In this document: in pieces, positions 26,599-33,439 of the stretch
How the letters are laid out: the number at the start of each line of letters is the position of its first letter
Numbering within the stretch: position 1 is the stretch's first letter
From: a virus
DNA: 64,000 nucleotides
Strand: one strand, 5' to 3'
Virus record (IMG/VR): IMGVR_UViG_3300033553_000478
Span: 1 to 64,000 of that record
Notes under the pieces: model-generated
Seen by the model: only the letters and a program-made list of their open reading frames with translations
What the model was told of the DNA's origin: nothing
Databases searched by the model: none
Made by a program: the position numbers and the translations under genes

Positions 26599-27486
26599 TT
26601 ATACTTTCTGGGCTCCTAAGATTACTCCAAGGTGGAATTTTGCCTGTTGTGCGTGCACATAGGCCTGGGTTCTACAAATGGCTGCATTTCTGGAATTGTA
26701 ACCAAGATCGAAATAGTTCAAATCTACAGAGTCGATCCAATCAATGATTTTATCAAGATCTTTTCTCAGCTGAATAGTAGCTTTGAAAGTATCAACCAGG
26801 TTAAAGCGATTAAGCTCTGCCTTGAAGTGATTGCTATCATCGTGATCTGCAGTAGCAGGAATTTCATTTCTTCCCTGAATTTTATCCTCTCCGGAGTAAG
26901 GGTTCTCAGAACCAAATGCTGCAAGGAGTTTACCCAACCAGGCTTTAGCTAAGAAAATATCTGTTTCCGGAGTGGCATTAATCCTGTGATGCGCCTGAAG
27001 GAAATGAAATAATTTGTCAAGATCCAGCCTATAGCCTTTTATCTCAGCAATCATTTCCTGCTTAGCTTCTTCATTTGCCTGGTCAATCGCAGCCTGCTCT
27101 TCCTCAGTAATCTCTTCATCATTTACCTGAAGCTGCTGCTGATCTGCAACCACATTAGGATTGGCGAATTTTGATTCGTCGTCCTCGGTACCAGGATTAG
27201 CATCTTTGATATCCTGAATACGTTTGTCGATCATTTCAAATGCACCTTTACGGTGATCATCACGAAGTTCAATCTCACGAAGCTGCTCAAGTTGAGCTAT
27301 ATCATTGATATCATCTACTTCTTTTTGAAACTCCGGAAGGAAATTATCTTGAATCTCTTCAAGATCTTTCTTCTCTGGCTGCTCATCGCCCGCAAGGACT
27401 TTAGCATCACTTGATGGTTGAACTTCTTTAGTAGCTTCTACCTTTGCGGGAGCTGGGGTTGTGGTTTTCTTAGTGGCTTTGGCCAT
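26599..27486 (-). CDS. Hypothetical acidic protein between GroES-like and GroEL genes, 295 aa
   Basis: The N-terminal 170 residues are low-complexity and acidic, opening with an Ala/Pro/Lys segment (TKKTTTPAPAKVEATKE) and containing Glu/Gln-rich coiled coil. The C-terminal 110 residues look globular and helical (LFHFLQAHHRINATPETDIF, YNSRNAAICRTQAYVHAQQA), and that part could be a phage assembly helper. The gene ends 1 bp before GroEL starts, so the two are tightly co-expressed. Not recognised. Confidence 0.65.
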   Translation of the reverse strand: MAKATKKTTTPAPAKVEATKEVQPSSDAKVLAGDEQPEKKDLEEIQDNFLPEFQKEVDDINDIAQLEQLREIELRDDHRKGAFEMIDKRIQDIKDANPGTEDDESKFANPNVVADQQQLQVNDEEITEEEQAAIDQANEEAKQEMIAEIKGYRLDLDKLFHFLQAHHRINATPETDIFLAKAWLGKLLAAFGSENPYSGEDKIQGRNEIPATADHDDSNHFKAELNRFNLVDTFKATIQLRKDLDKIIDWIDSVDLNYFDLGYNSRNAAICRTQAYVHAQQAKFHLGVILGAQKV

Positions 27487-27504
27487 CGTTTTTGAATTTA
27501 AAGA

Positions 27505-27804
27505 TTAATGATTGTTTTTATCCTGGTCCATACGCACCAGATATTTGTAGGCATCAGCAACCAATTCATATTTGCCAATGCCTTTAATCTCAATTTTATC
27601 GGAAAGATCAGTCTTGTAGTAAATGATCTTTCCTTCCCTGTCCTGGGGCAGATCTTCACCTACTTTTTCGATAATTCCAACGTGAACCGGCATAGTTTCA
27701 AGTATACGGGTTGAAAATTCTCCTTCCGGAACAGCGAAATAGTCCTTCAGGCGAGTAACTAAGTACTCTTTTGGGTTGATAACAATTTGCGAAACGTCTG
27801 GCAT
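27505..27804 (-). CDS. GroES/gp31-like co-chaperonin candidate
   Basis: Start chosen at ATG 27804 (MPDVSQIVINPKEYLV), giving 99 aa, the GroES length; the longer frame would overlap the upstream gene. The sequence shows the co-chaperonin order: N-terminal strand, a mobile-loop-like stretch at 26-39 (PEGEFSTRILETMP) with hydrophobic IL, then VHVGIIEKVGEDLPQDREGK like the GroES strand GxVxxVGxG, and a C-terminal YELVADAYKYLVRM strand. It precedes a GroEL gene in one operon. Similarity is weak, so structure prediction would decide. Confidence 0.6.
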   Translation of the reverse strand: MPDVSQIVINPKEYLVTRLKDYFAVPEGEFSTRILETMPVHVGIIEKVGEDLPQDREGKIIYYKTDLSDKIEIKGIGKYELVADAYKYLVRMDQDKNNH

Positions 27805-27814
27805 TAATTTAAGT

Positions 27815-28273
27815 TTATTGGTTATAATTAAATTCAATAATAGTCCAATCATCAGCAATCATATCTGTCTGAGAAGCCAGCCAACCATTTACTATGGTGT
27901 TATCTGCAGCTTTCATGCAGATATAAGCTGTAACCTTTACCTCTGTTTCCTCGCTTCCGTGAACGAAAAACTCTTTCACTTTCCTTGGAATAGAAACAGC
28001 TCTTTCAACTATTGACATTGGAAGAGTATCTTCTGGCCGAATAAACAGGAACATATTTTTCCCATTCCATCCAGATCTTTTAACCATACAGCCATCTTTT
28101 AAAGCTGCAATAGCTTCACCGAAATTACCCCGGCCAAGGTGTAATGATCCGTAAGGACCAGGAGAAGCTTGAGAGTCTAAATGATCAATAGCTTCTTGAA
28201 CTAAATCAAGGGCGTTACCTCCATCGCCCGGAGATCTTAATGCGTGTCGAATGTCTAACAGTCTTTGTTTCAT
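27815..28273 (-). CDS. DUF2829/Tad2-like protein, candidate Thoeris antagonist
   Basis: Residues 49-150 match the DUF2829 (Thoeris anti-defence 2) pattern: NFGEAIAALKDGCMVKRSGW then NGKNMFLFI, and a C-terminal NGWLASQTDMIADDW. Characterised Tad2 proteins form tetramers that sequester the gcADPR signal made by Thoeris. Many DUF2829 phage proteins are untested, so activity is inference. It has an extra helical N-terminus of about 45 residues (MKQRLLDIRHALRSPGDGG). It overlaps the exoribonuclease gene by 4 bp. Confidence 0.75.
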   Translation of the reverse strand: MKQRLLDIRHALRSPGDGGNALDLVQEAIDHLDSQASPGPYGSLHLGRGNFGEAIAALKDGCMVKRSGWNGKNMFLFIRPEDTLPMSIVERAVSIPRKVKEFFVHGSEETEVKVTAYICMKAADNTIVNGWLASQTDMIADDWTIIEFNYNQ

Positions 28274-29070
28274 AATGTTGAAAATTGAAGTTTATTTAAA
28301 AATTTATGTAAAGCTTTATTCCACCTGGCATCAGCCAGCGCGTTATGTTCATCTTTTTGTTGGGGATAATCAGGTAATGTTTTTACCCATTTATGGTGAT
28401 CCTCCCGGGATATTGGAAAAGTTCCATTTTCGTGCATTCTCGCTCTTTCTGGCATTTCAATATGCCACATAGTAGCTTGAAGGGTAATTTCATCTTGCAG
28501 CTGCTTCAAGTCCAAGCAATACATAGGAAAACCCTTAGGCAGATCCATCATTGTACCGAATAACTGGCAGAAAACAACCCAATCATAATCGGCATAATAC
28601 GCCCAGAACTCAGGTTCAGCAGGTATCTTAATCTCTTCCGGTGGATTCACAAACATCAACACTTCTGTAGCAATTTTCTTATTGCTTTTCCCGTAAAAAT
28701 TGATCAATAATTTCAGGTGATATTTAGTAAAACCTGCACCAGCTGTACCAAAATACCTTCTAACAAAATTTTGATCGTGAATTGATTCTGCTTTAAACTC
28801 CCGAAATATTGGAAGCAGTACATTCTTCCGGATCCATTTGTTTTTCCAGGCGTGGTCCAGATTAAAATCTTTGGAAACAGCATAATACTCTCTGGAAGAT
28901 TTATACTTATCAGAAGTATGTCCCTCCCGGGTACTAAACAGAGGCGCTTCCTCTGAAACAATCCCTATACTTATCAGATCAATAGTTGGTTTGGTCTTGC
29001 CATAAGTGTAACCAAAAAACTTTTTAGGTTGGGGCCCCTCAATAAATTCAGTGTCTAAATAATATCTCAT
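28270..29070 (-). CDS. DEDD-family 3'-5' exoribonuclease (Rv2179c-like)
   Basis: The 266-aa protein has the exonuclease motifs: DTEF at 6-9 (Asp and Glu metal ligands), YADYDW near 160 (second Asp), and DEHNALADARW near 243 (His and Asp of the DEDDh type). The opening YLDTEFIE followed by IDLISIGIV is characteristic of the Rv2179c-like exoribonuclease family. It may degrade host RNA or trim tRNA. An insertion of about 60 residues follows the first motif. Coupled to the Tad2-like gene. Confidence 0.8.
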   Translation of the reverse strand: MRYYLDTEFIEGPQPKKFFGYTYGKTKPTIDLISIGIVSEEAPLFSTREGHTSDKYKSSREYYAVSKDFNLDHAWKNKWIRKNVLLPIFREFKAESIHDQNFVRRYFGTAGAGFTKYHLKLLINFYGKSNKKIATEVLMFVNPPEEIKIPAEPEFWAYYADYDWVVFCQLFGTMMDLPKGFPMYCLDLKQLQDEITLQATMWHIEMPERARMHENGTFPISREDHHKWVKTLPDYPQQKDEHNALADARWNKALHKFLNKLQFSTL

Positions 29071-29082
29071 TTTTCTTCTTTG

Positions 29083-29238
29083 TTACGCAAACCAAATCAC
29101 TACCAGTCCTACACCGATAGCACATATAATTACAAAATACAAGTAAGTAATCCTCTCAAGATTGCGACGCCAGAATTTCTCCCAATTCATTTTCATTACA
29201 TCATCTATCTTAAGTTCCACTTCTTTACTTCTTCTCAT
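29083..29238 (-). CDS. Small single-span membrane protein, 51 aa
   Basis: Reading from ATG 29238: a charged N-terminus (MRRSKEVELKIDDVMKMNW) and a C-terminal transmembrane helix (ITYLYFVIICAIGVGLVVIW). It lies in the gap between the exoribonuclease and the 80-aa gene, with 3 bp to the upstream gene. Unknown role; a holin-like or anti-superinfection peptide is possible. Confidence 0.6.
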   Translation of the reverse strand: MRRSKEVELKIDDVMKMNWEKFWRRNLERITYLYFVIICAIGVGLVVIWFA

Positions 29239-29241
29239 TCT

Positions 29242-29484
29242 TTACTTTTTTTCCTTCCCCACAAAAGAGTTGAATAGATTTGATGTTATCTGTGGGTACT
29301 GGTACTCTAAAAACTCTACCTCTGGGGTAGAGTTTAAGAGGATAATACCTTGGGTTTTCCAGCGTTTCATAAATTCATCCACGTCGAAGTCTTCTGGTAT
29401 TTGAGCTACAGGATAAACCAATATACTTGCATCCTCAAAGGTTAGATACTGCAGTCCTAAAATCGGGTGATAGTGAAAGAACAT
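29242..29484 (-). CDS. Hypothetical protein, 80 aa
   Basis: Small soluble protein (MFFHYHPILGLQYLTFEDAS). Start overlaps the stop of the 95-aa gene by one base, supporting translation. No known domain. Confidence 0.6.
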   Translation of the reverse strand: MFFHYHPILGLQYLTFEDASILVYPVAQIPEDFDVDEFMKRWKTQGIILLNSTPEVEFLEYQYPQITSNLFNSFVGKEKK

Positions 29485-29771
29485 TAATGCCTCGGCTTAA
29501 TTAAAATGGATCCCTCGTGATTTTTATTTGTGATAAATCCGCGATGCTCAGCCAAAAGCCTACGAATAATCGTATCTCTTAAGTGGTCTTGACAGTGATT
29601 TCCGTATTCTGCGTCAGGATCAATAAATACTTGGTCTTTTTTGAAGCCATATACTTTTGCTTCATTATTTCTATCCAAATGTGGCACTATAATTAGCCCT
29701 TTATTCTCAGGCTTGAAAATAGCTTGAATAGCTTCATCTACTGTTCTGGTAGTTTTTCCGTCTCTGCGCAT
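29484..29771 (-). CDS. Hypothetical protein, 95 aa
   Basis: Mixed-charge protein containing KGLIIVPHLDRNNEAKVYGF and a helical C-terminal half (DHLRDTIIRRLLAEHRGF). Overlaps the downstream gene start by one base, and its ATG abuts the stop of the 41-aa gene upstream. No family recognised. Confidence 0.6.
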   Translation of the reverse strand: MRRDGKTTRTVDEAIQAIFKPENKGLIIVPHLDRNNEAKVYGFKKDQVFIDPDAEYGNHCQDHLRDTIIRRLLAEHRGFITNKNHEGSILIKPRH

Positions 29772-29897
29772 TTATTTAAGTTTGTATTGGTTGATTTTCT
29801 TACGCATATCTGAAGCCACACCCAGCTTCAATCTCCAATCCTTAGATAGTTTCACCCCCAGTTTAAACTTGCTGAGCAGCTTTTTAAACTTTCTCAT
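29772..29897 (-). CDS. Small basic protein, 41 aa
   Basis: From ATG 29897: MRKFKKLLSKFKLGVKLSKD, then a further basic helix. Strongly cationic and amphipathic. It overlaps the 65-aa gene by 14 bp and its stop abuts the ATG of the 95-aa gene. It might bind nucleic acid or membrane. Short length keeps confidence moderate. Confidence 0.5.
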   Translation of the reverse strand: MRKFKKLLSKFKLGVKLSKDWRLKLGVASDMRKKINQYKLK

Positions 29898-30081
29898 TGT
29901 CCAGACAGTATACTAATTTGTTAATACAGTTTTGCACAGACTTCAGATCATCTACAGAAACTTCTTTGTTTCTGAAAGCAATATCGAATCTTAATTGATT
30001 CTTATCGTAAAATAGAACCGCATTGCCATGATCAAATCTATAGAGGCCAACACCTCTTTCCAATGAATTGTCCTCAGCCAT
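29884..30081 (-). CDS. Hypothetical protein, 65 aa
   Basis: Compact acidic/aromatic protein (GVGLYRFDHGNAVLFYDKNQ). Its start codon shares one base with the stop of the 49-aa gene. Second gene of the leftward block; unknown function. Confidence 0.6.
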   Translation of the reverse strand: MAEDNSLERGVGLYRFDHGNAVLFYDKNQLRFDIAFRNKEVSVDDLKSVQNCINKLVYCLDNEKV

Positions 30082-30230
30082 TACTTACGCTTCTTTTTCT
30101 TAGGAGTAGTATTTGAACCGCGGCGATACTTCCCGTATTTAGCATCATTAGATTCCTTTTCGACTTCATTTTTGTAATCTTCTTCTTCTGTAAAGATCTC
30201 AGGATTATTATAGCCTCTATTTGTATTCAT
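30081..30230 (-). CDS. Small protein with acidic centre and Lys-rich tail, 49 aa, first gene of the leftward block
   Basis: From ATG 30230: MNTNRGYNNPEIFTEEEDYK, ending SNTTPKKKKRK. The Lys/Arg C-terminus suggests nucleic-acid contact. Nearest gene to the divergent control region. Confidence 0.55.
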   Translation of the reverse strand: MNTNRGYNNPEIFTEEEDYKNEVEKESNDAKYGKYRRGSNTTPKKKKRK

Positions 30231-30300
30231 AACTTAACAATGTTTTGGCTAATGTAGTTAAAAACGTCATAATGTCGCAAGGGCAAGTGTAAAAATTTCA

Positions 30301-30333
30301 AAAAAAAATGCCCGTAGCAATAACTACAGGCAT
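30301..30333 (-). terminator. Intrinsic terminator after the tRNA-like gene
   Basis: A 10-bp stem with one C/A mismatch (30308-30317 with 30324-30333), 6-nt loop, followed on the minus strand by a run of eight T. Ends transcription of the tRNA before the first protein gene of the leftward block. Confidence 0.75.
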
Positions 30334-30335
30334 TG

Positions 30336-30440
30336 TGCAGAGGGCAGGGATCGAACCTACACGATAAATTTGTCTATTGCTACCTATCAAGCCAACCGTT
30401 GCGACCGGTACACTGCGGCTTCCACTTTCGCCACCTCTGC
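30336..30440 (-). tRNA. Atypical class II-like tRNA (Leu-type D arm), oversized
   Basis: On the minus strand the acceptor stem is perfect (GCAGAGG with CCTCTGC, discriminator A), the T arm is GTAGG-TTCGATC-CCTGC, and the D arm (GGTGGCGAAAGTGGAAGCCGC) closely resembles bacterial tRNA-Leu. The part between them is 53 nt, longer than anticodon plus variable arm usually need. The best anticodon stem is ACCG-GTCGCAA-CGGT, which would give anticodon CGC, unexpected with a Leu-type body. A GATA/TATC pair may close the long variable arm. CCA is not encoded. It may be an unusual tRNA, a tRNA with an insert, or a pseudo-tRNA. Confidence 0.6.
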
Positions 30441-30693
30441 CATATATCGTTTTAACCCTTTAGCTTCGATCGAATTCGATTTCGTGAGCTAAGGTACTCT
30501 GCGACAGATTGACGCGCAAGAAAAATCTCGAAAAATTTCAAAAAAAATTTCCAGAATTTGTACGGGCGAGTGGTTAATAGTGAATTATCCCCCACCCTTC
30601 TTTCGTTTTTGGGGTGCCCCCGGCTTCGCCGGAAACTCAAAAAAGAGAGTCCGATAGGGTATCGGGCGATATAATCTCATAAACATAAATCAA
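30441..30693. promoter_or_regulatory. Divergent control region between late and early blocks
   Basis: This 253-bp gap lies between the leftward tRNA and the first rightward gene. It holds a perfect 12-bp palindrome (30469-30480, ATCGAATTCGAT), A-rich tracts at 30517-30550, and two hairpins in the likely early leader: CCGGC-TTC-GCCGG (30620-30632) and CCGATA-GGG-TATCGG (30651-30665). No clear TAnnTTTG element was seen, so promoters here may use a different recognition sequence. No convincing gene. Confidence 0.55.
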
Positions 30694-30963
30694 ATGAGAA
30701 ATCCATTCACTTCCAGCGCCATTAGGCGCAACACTGCAACTGTAATCTCTACGGTTGCCAAGCACTCACACTTCATAGTTCAGTCTTCAGCTGATGCTAT
30801 TGCACACACTGAGGGCTACCTCAACAGCAAGCTCACAGCTATCAACGCTGAGCAATCTGTCAACCATCGCAGGTTATCTACCAAGATCACCCAAGCAGCC
30901 ATCCAACAGAGGGCAGCTAAATTGACTAATAACCTTACCTCACGCTTCACAGCAGCTGAGTAA
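30694..30963 (+). CDS. Small early protein, paralogue of the 104-aa protein at 34127
   Basis: The first rightward gene, 89 aa. It starts MRNPF and contains VISTVAKHSHFIVQSSADAI and a KLTA segment that align with the 104-aa protein further on (VISHVMGDFHFLFKTSADIT, KLTG). Helical and Ser/Thr/Ala-rich, no membrane segment. It is followed by a small membrane protein, as is its paralogue. Likely an immediate-early host-interaction protein; no known family. Confidence 0.7.
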   Translation: MRNPFTSSAIRRNTATVISTVAKHSHFIVQSSADAIAHTEGYLNSKLTAINAEQSVNHRRLSTKITQAAIQQRAAKLTNNLTSRFTAAE

Positions 30964-30994
30964 ACTCAATAACAAATCACTTAAATCATTTATT

Positions 30995-31144
30995 ATGACA
31001 ACTATCTATCAAGTATTGAAAGCATTCGCCCTATTAACATTCGTATTCATCTGTCTATGGACAGGATACCTGTATGTTCCACTCATCGTAATGATGTGCC
31101 TTGGCATCTGGGCAATAGTATTAACCTTCAAAACTTCCAAGTAA
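30995..31144 (+). CDS. Small membrane protein, 49 aa
   Basis: Two closely spaced hydrophobic helices (VLKAFALLTFVFICLW and VPLIVMMCLGIWAIVLTF) with a short TSK tail. Its stop overlaps the next start (TAATG). Too short to name. Confidence 0.6.
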   Translation: MTTIYQVLKAFALLTFVFICLWTGYLYVPLIVMMCLGIWAIVLTFKTSK

Positions 31145-31287
31145 TGGACCAACATCTATTCTCCGCACCAAGCTATCCTGAAAGGATCATCACCACTGTT
31201 CGAGCTGTTCACAAGTTCGACACACGTGAAGAGGCAATTGCGTGGCTCGCAAGCAAACCAGCCGATAAAACTCAAGAAGAGGCATAG
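31144..31287 (+). CDS. Hypothetical protein, 47 aa
   Basis: Start set at ATG 31144, which overlaps the previous stop; a longer frame back to 31057 is shadowed by the membrane gene. Sequence MDQHLFSAPSYPERIITTVR, then FDTREEAIAWLASKP. No family recognised. Confidence 0.55.
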   Translation: MDQHLFSAPSYPERIITTVRAVHKFDTREEAIAWLASKPADKTQEEA

Positions 31288-31331
31288 CCTCATTAATAAA
31301 CTCAAGAATAATAACTATTAAATTCAAGATT

Positions 31332-31754
31332 ATGAAAACTTCAAGACCGCGTATCAATCGTTATGACCACATCAACGTACTTCACGAAGATGCACCCATC
31401 TACATTCTGGACAACACCAAGCGCAAGCGCAGGATCCCAGCTGTAGTAGTAGCATCACTACGTGATAACCAACGTATGCCATCATACACCAAGGCCTGCA
31501 ATGATCTATTCCCATATCGCAAGATATCTGCAATGATCATCAGAGCCATCAACAAAGGCAAAGCCTTCACCTATCGTAATGATAACCTCAGCGATGAGGT
31601 AGCACTCGATACCACTCCTGTTCACAGAACAGCAAACATCACCCAGGAGTTCATCGAGCGGCAACGCGAGAGCATCAAGAACTACGGCAAGCGACTTCCC
31701 AAGAATGAAGAAAGCCAGGCATCAGCCCAGCTTCCTATTCTTCAAGTTGCGTAA
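31332..31754 (+). CDS. Hypothetical basic protein, 140 aa
   Basis: Lys/Arg-rich protein (LDNTKRKRRIPAVVVASLRD) without membrane segments. The middle (FPYRKISAMIIRAINKGKAF) may be a nucleic-acid-binding helix. It is the last rightward gene before the reversed winged-helix gene. Unknown. Confidence 0.65.
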   Translation: MKTSRPRINRYDHINVLHEDAPIYILDNTKRKRRIPAVVVASLRDNQRMPSYTKACNDLFPYRKISAMIIRAINKGKAFTYRNDNLSDEVALDTTPVHRTANITQEFIERQRESIKNYGKRLPKNEESQASAQLPILQVA

Positions 31755-31829
31755 CCAGCGCCAGAAAATCAGATGTCGAAGACAATGAATTAAACAGGAA
31801 CCAGTAAAGAAGAGCAACAAATATAATGA

Positions 31830-32228
31830 TTATTTATAATCAAGCTGGCCCATATTAACAGGTTTTTCACGCTTTAGCTTAAACAATCTGTGCAAATAAT
31901 CCAGCTGCCTTCTACTGGTGTATCTAATCCGCAACGGACTAACATAATGGTCCTTGCCCTGATACACTATGAAGCCTGTATCTACAAGCTCCTTCCTATA
32001 CTTAGAGAAATGCTGAGATCTTTCGAAGCCAAAATCACTGTAATCACCTGTAACTATCAGGTCTTGCACATCAAGGCCAGCTCCAATACGCTGTATAATA
32101 TCCATTAGGAGCTTACGAGCAGCCTTGCTGAGGTTCGCATAAGCCTCAAGGCTATCAGCACATAACTCAAAAGTTCTCTTGCGGTTTATTAAGTCTGAGG
32201 TAACTCTGTTCTTAATCATATCGACCAT
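31830..32228 (-). CDS. Winged-helix DNA-binding protein, replication initiator- or repressor-like
   Basis: The only clear minus-strand gene in the rightward block. The region 33-105 (LSKAARKLLMDIIQRIGAG ... SQHFSKYRKELVDTGFIVYQ) has the pattern of a winged helix seen in plasmid RepL-like and RepA-type initiators, followed by YVSPLRIRYTSRRQ as the wing. Its start faces a 590-bp region with three 20-bp palindromes and phased repeats. It is therefore a good candidate for a regulator or initiator that binds those sites. Family assignment is by pattern only. Confidence 0.6.
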   Translation of the reverse strand: MVDMIKNRVTSDLINRKRTFELCADSLEAYANLSKAARKLLMDIIQRIGAGLDVQDLIVTGDYSDFGFERSQHFSKYRKELVDTGFIVYQGKDHYVSPLRIRYTSRRQLDYLHRLFKLKREKPVNMGQLDYK

Positions 32229-32366
32229 AATTTAGCGGGGGAGGAAATTTCCTATTTAATTATTAATATTCATTTGTCTTCATTTCAATTAATCTTCATC
32301 TTGTCTGATTACGCAGTAGCAAATATAGAATTATTTAATTCATATCTGCAAATCAATTAAAAAAAA

Positions 32367-32455
32367 GTTACACAAATCTATGTAACTATTGCAAAAAAAA
32401 AGTTACACACATCTGTGTAAGTCCTGAATATAAAAGTTACACACATCTGTGTAAC
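32367..32455. repeat. Three 20-bp palindromic sites, candidate operators or iterons
   Basis: Sites at 32367-32386, 32402-32421 and 32436-32455 share GTTACACA-NATC-TGTGTAAC. The third is a perfect 8-bp dyad with a 4-bp centre; the others have one mismatch. They are spaced 35 and 34 bp apart and each is preceded by an A-run. This layout suits a dimeric DNA-binding protein. Confidence 0.85.
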
Positions 32456-32652
32456 CGATATCGCCGCAATCGACTGACAATCAATACATTCTAAAAATAA
32501 ATTTGAACGTATTACTATATATGTCTGTCAAGGACAGGATAAATCTTGTACACACAAGCTCAAATCAATCTCAATAAATACATCTTGAGAATATCTGTAG
32601 AATGTCTGTAAACAAACGGTAAGCGCTACACGCTTTTCTCTTGGGGAATTCT

Positions 32653-32695
32653 CTTGAGAAACACCTTGAGAAGTATCTTGAGATAACTCTTAAGA
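32653..32695. repeat. Four CTTGAGA-type repeats at exact 12-bp spacing
   Basis: CTTGAGA at 32653, 32665 and 32677, then CTTAAGA at 32689, all starting 12 bp apart. An additional CTTGAGA lies at 32584. The phasing recalls iterons bound on one face of the helix. Confidence 0.75.
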
Positions 32696-32816
32696 ACATC
32701 GGTTGCAACATCTATCAAGCATCTATCGAAATATCTATGATAATTCGGTAATCAATCTCGTATGGCTATAGTAGTCATACGCTCAAAAATTGTTGAATCA
32801 TTTAAGTTAAAACGTT

Positions 32817-33278
32817 ATGAACAATTCAGTAAGCATCCACGAAGTAGTAATTGGTTACAAGGTTACATCTGTAAACTTTGCTAAGCAAGTCTGTAATGTC
32901 ACTGTCTTCGTAGACAGGGATAAGTCTGGTACTGGTAAGGAGCAGAACTTTAAGAAAGTGAAGCTATCAAGTCTATTGGCTTGGAGGCTTCAACACCAAG
33001 AAGATCGTTACACGATCGGGAAATGGTATTGTGGTTACAATACCTCTGAGAACAGGAAAGAGAATCCTTTCCAAATAATTAAATATACTGATAAGGTCAC
33101 CTTTGAAGAATGTTTAATGATCGCTCCTGTGGAACAAAGGAGCAAATACACTCCTGTCAGCTATGATGCCTTTGGCAACAAGATGGTAGGAGATATTAAG
33201 TACAGATTTCATAAACGAGAGTTTTATACTCGATGGAGAAATTTAGTACGAACAAATAAAAAGTTTGAGAAAGCTTAA
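32817..33278 (+). CDS. Hypothetical early protein, 153 aa
   Basis: Basic, beta-rich protein (VVIGYKVTSVNFAKQVCNVT) with a C-terminal Arg/Lys-rich segment (RFHKREFYTRWRNLVRTNKK). It is directly downstream of the repeat-rich control region and is closed by its own terminator, so it forms a monocistronic unit. Possibly a regulator; not recognised. Confidence 0.7.
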   Translation: MNNSVSIHEVVIGYKVTSVNFAKQVCNVTVFVDRDKSGTGKEQNFKKVKLSSLLAWRLQHQEDRYTIGKWYCGYNTSENRKENPFQIIKYTDKVTFEECLMIAPVEQRSKYTPVSYDAFGNKMVGDIKYRFHKREFYTRWRNLVRTNKKFEKA

Positions 33279-33290
33279 ATAAATAACAAT

Positions 33291-33326
33291 GCCCTTCACC
33301 CCTTACGGGGGTGAGGGCTTTTGTTT
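33291..33326 (+). terminator. Intrinsic terminator
   Basis: Stem of 11 bp with one bulged T (33291-33302 with 33308-33318) and T-rich tail (TTTTGTTTT). Ends the 153-aa gene. Confidence 0.85.
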
Positions 33327-33439
33327 TACTTCCCTTTAATAAACTCATAAACACCTATCCTCTGTGACATATCGCAGTGGATCCTATTACCAATCAATAA
33401 TTATTCTATAAGCTGGCGAGCATAGTACGCCTCAAGATT

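Larger units (their letters stand above)
32229..32816. promoter_or_regulatory. Repeat-rich control region, possible origin or operator cluster
   Basis: This 588-bp stretch contains no convincing gene. It holds A/T-rich sequence, three 20-bp palindromes, several short inverted repeats (CTGTC-AAG-GACAG at 32525-32537, CTTGT-ACAC-ACAAG at 32545-32558), a TAAATTTG promoter-like element at 32498-32505, 12-bp phased CTTGAGA repeats, and three ATCTAT repeats at 32710-32738. It separates the reversed winged-helix gene from the rightward gene at 32817. Confidence 0.7.

Noticed and set aside
30452-30640. Minus-strand 62-aa ORF in the divergent region
   Set aside because: Arg/Phe-rich translation of the control region overlapping hairpins; no coupling to other genes and atypical composition.
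31830-32228. CI-type lysogeny repressor
   Set aside because: The winged-helix protein has no CI-like HTH plus peptidase layout and there is no integrase; a regulator or initiator role is kept instead.
32341-32455. CRISPR array
   Set aside because: Only three 20-bp palindromes with 14-15-bp spacers; too short and symmetrical for CRISPR, better as operators.
32367-32455. DnaA boxes in the palindrome array
   Set aside because: The GTTACACA core differs from the 9-mer TTATNCACA at key positions.
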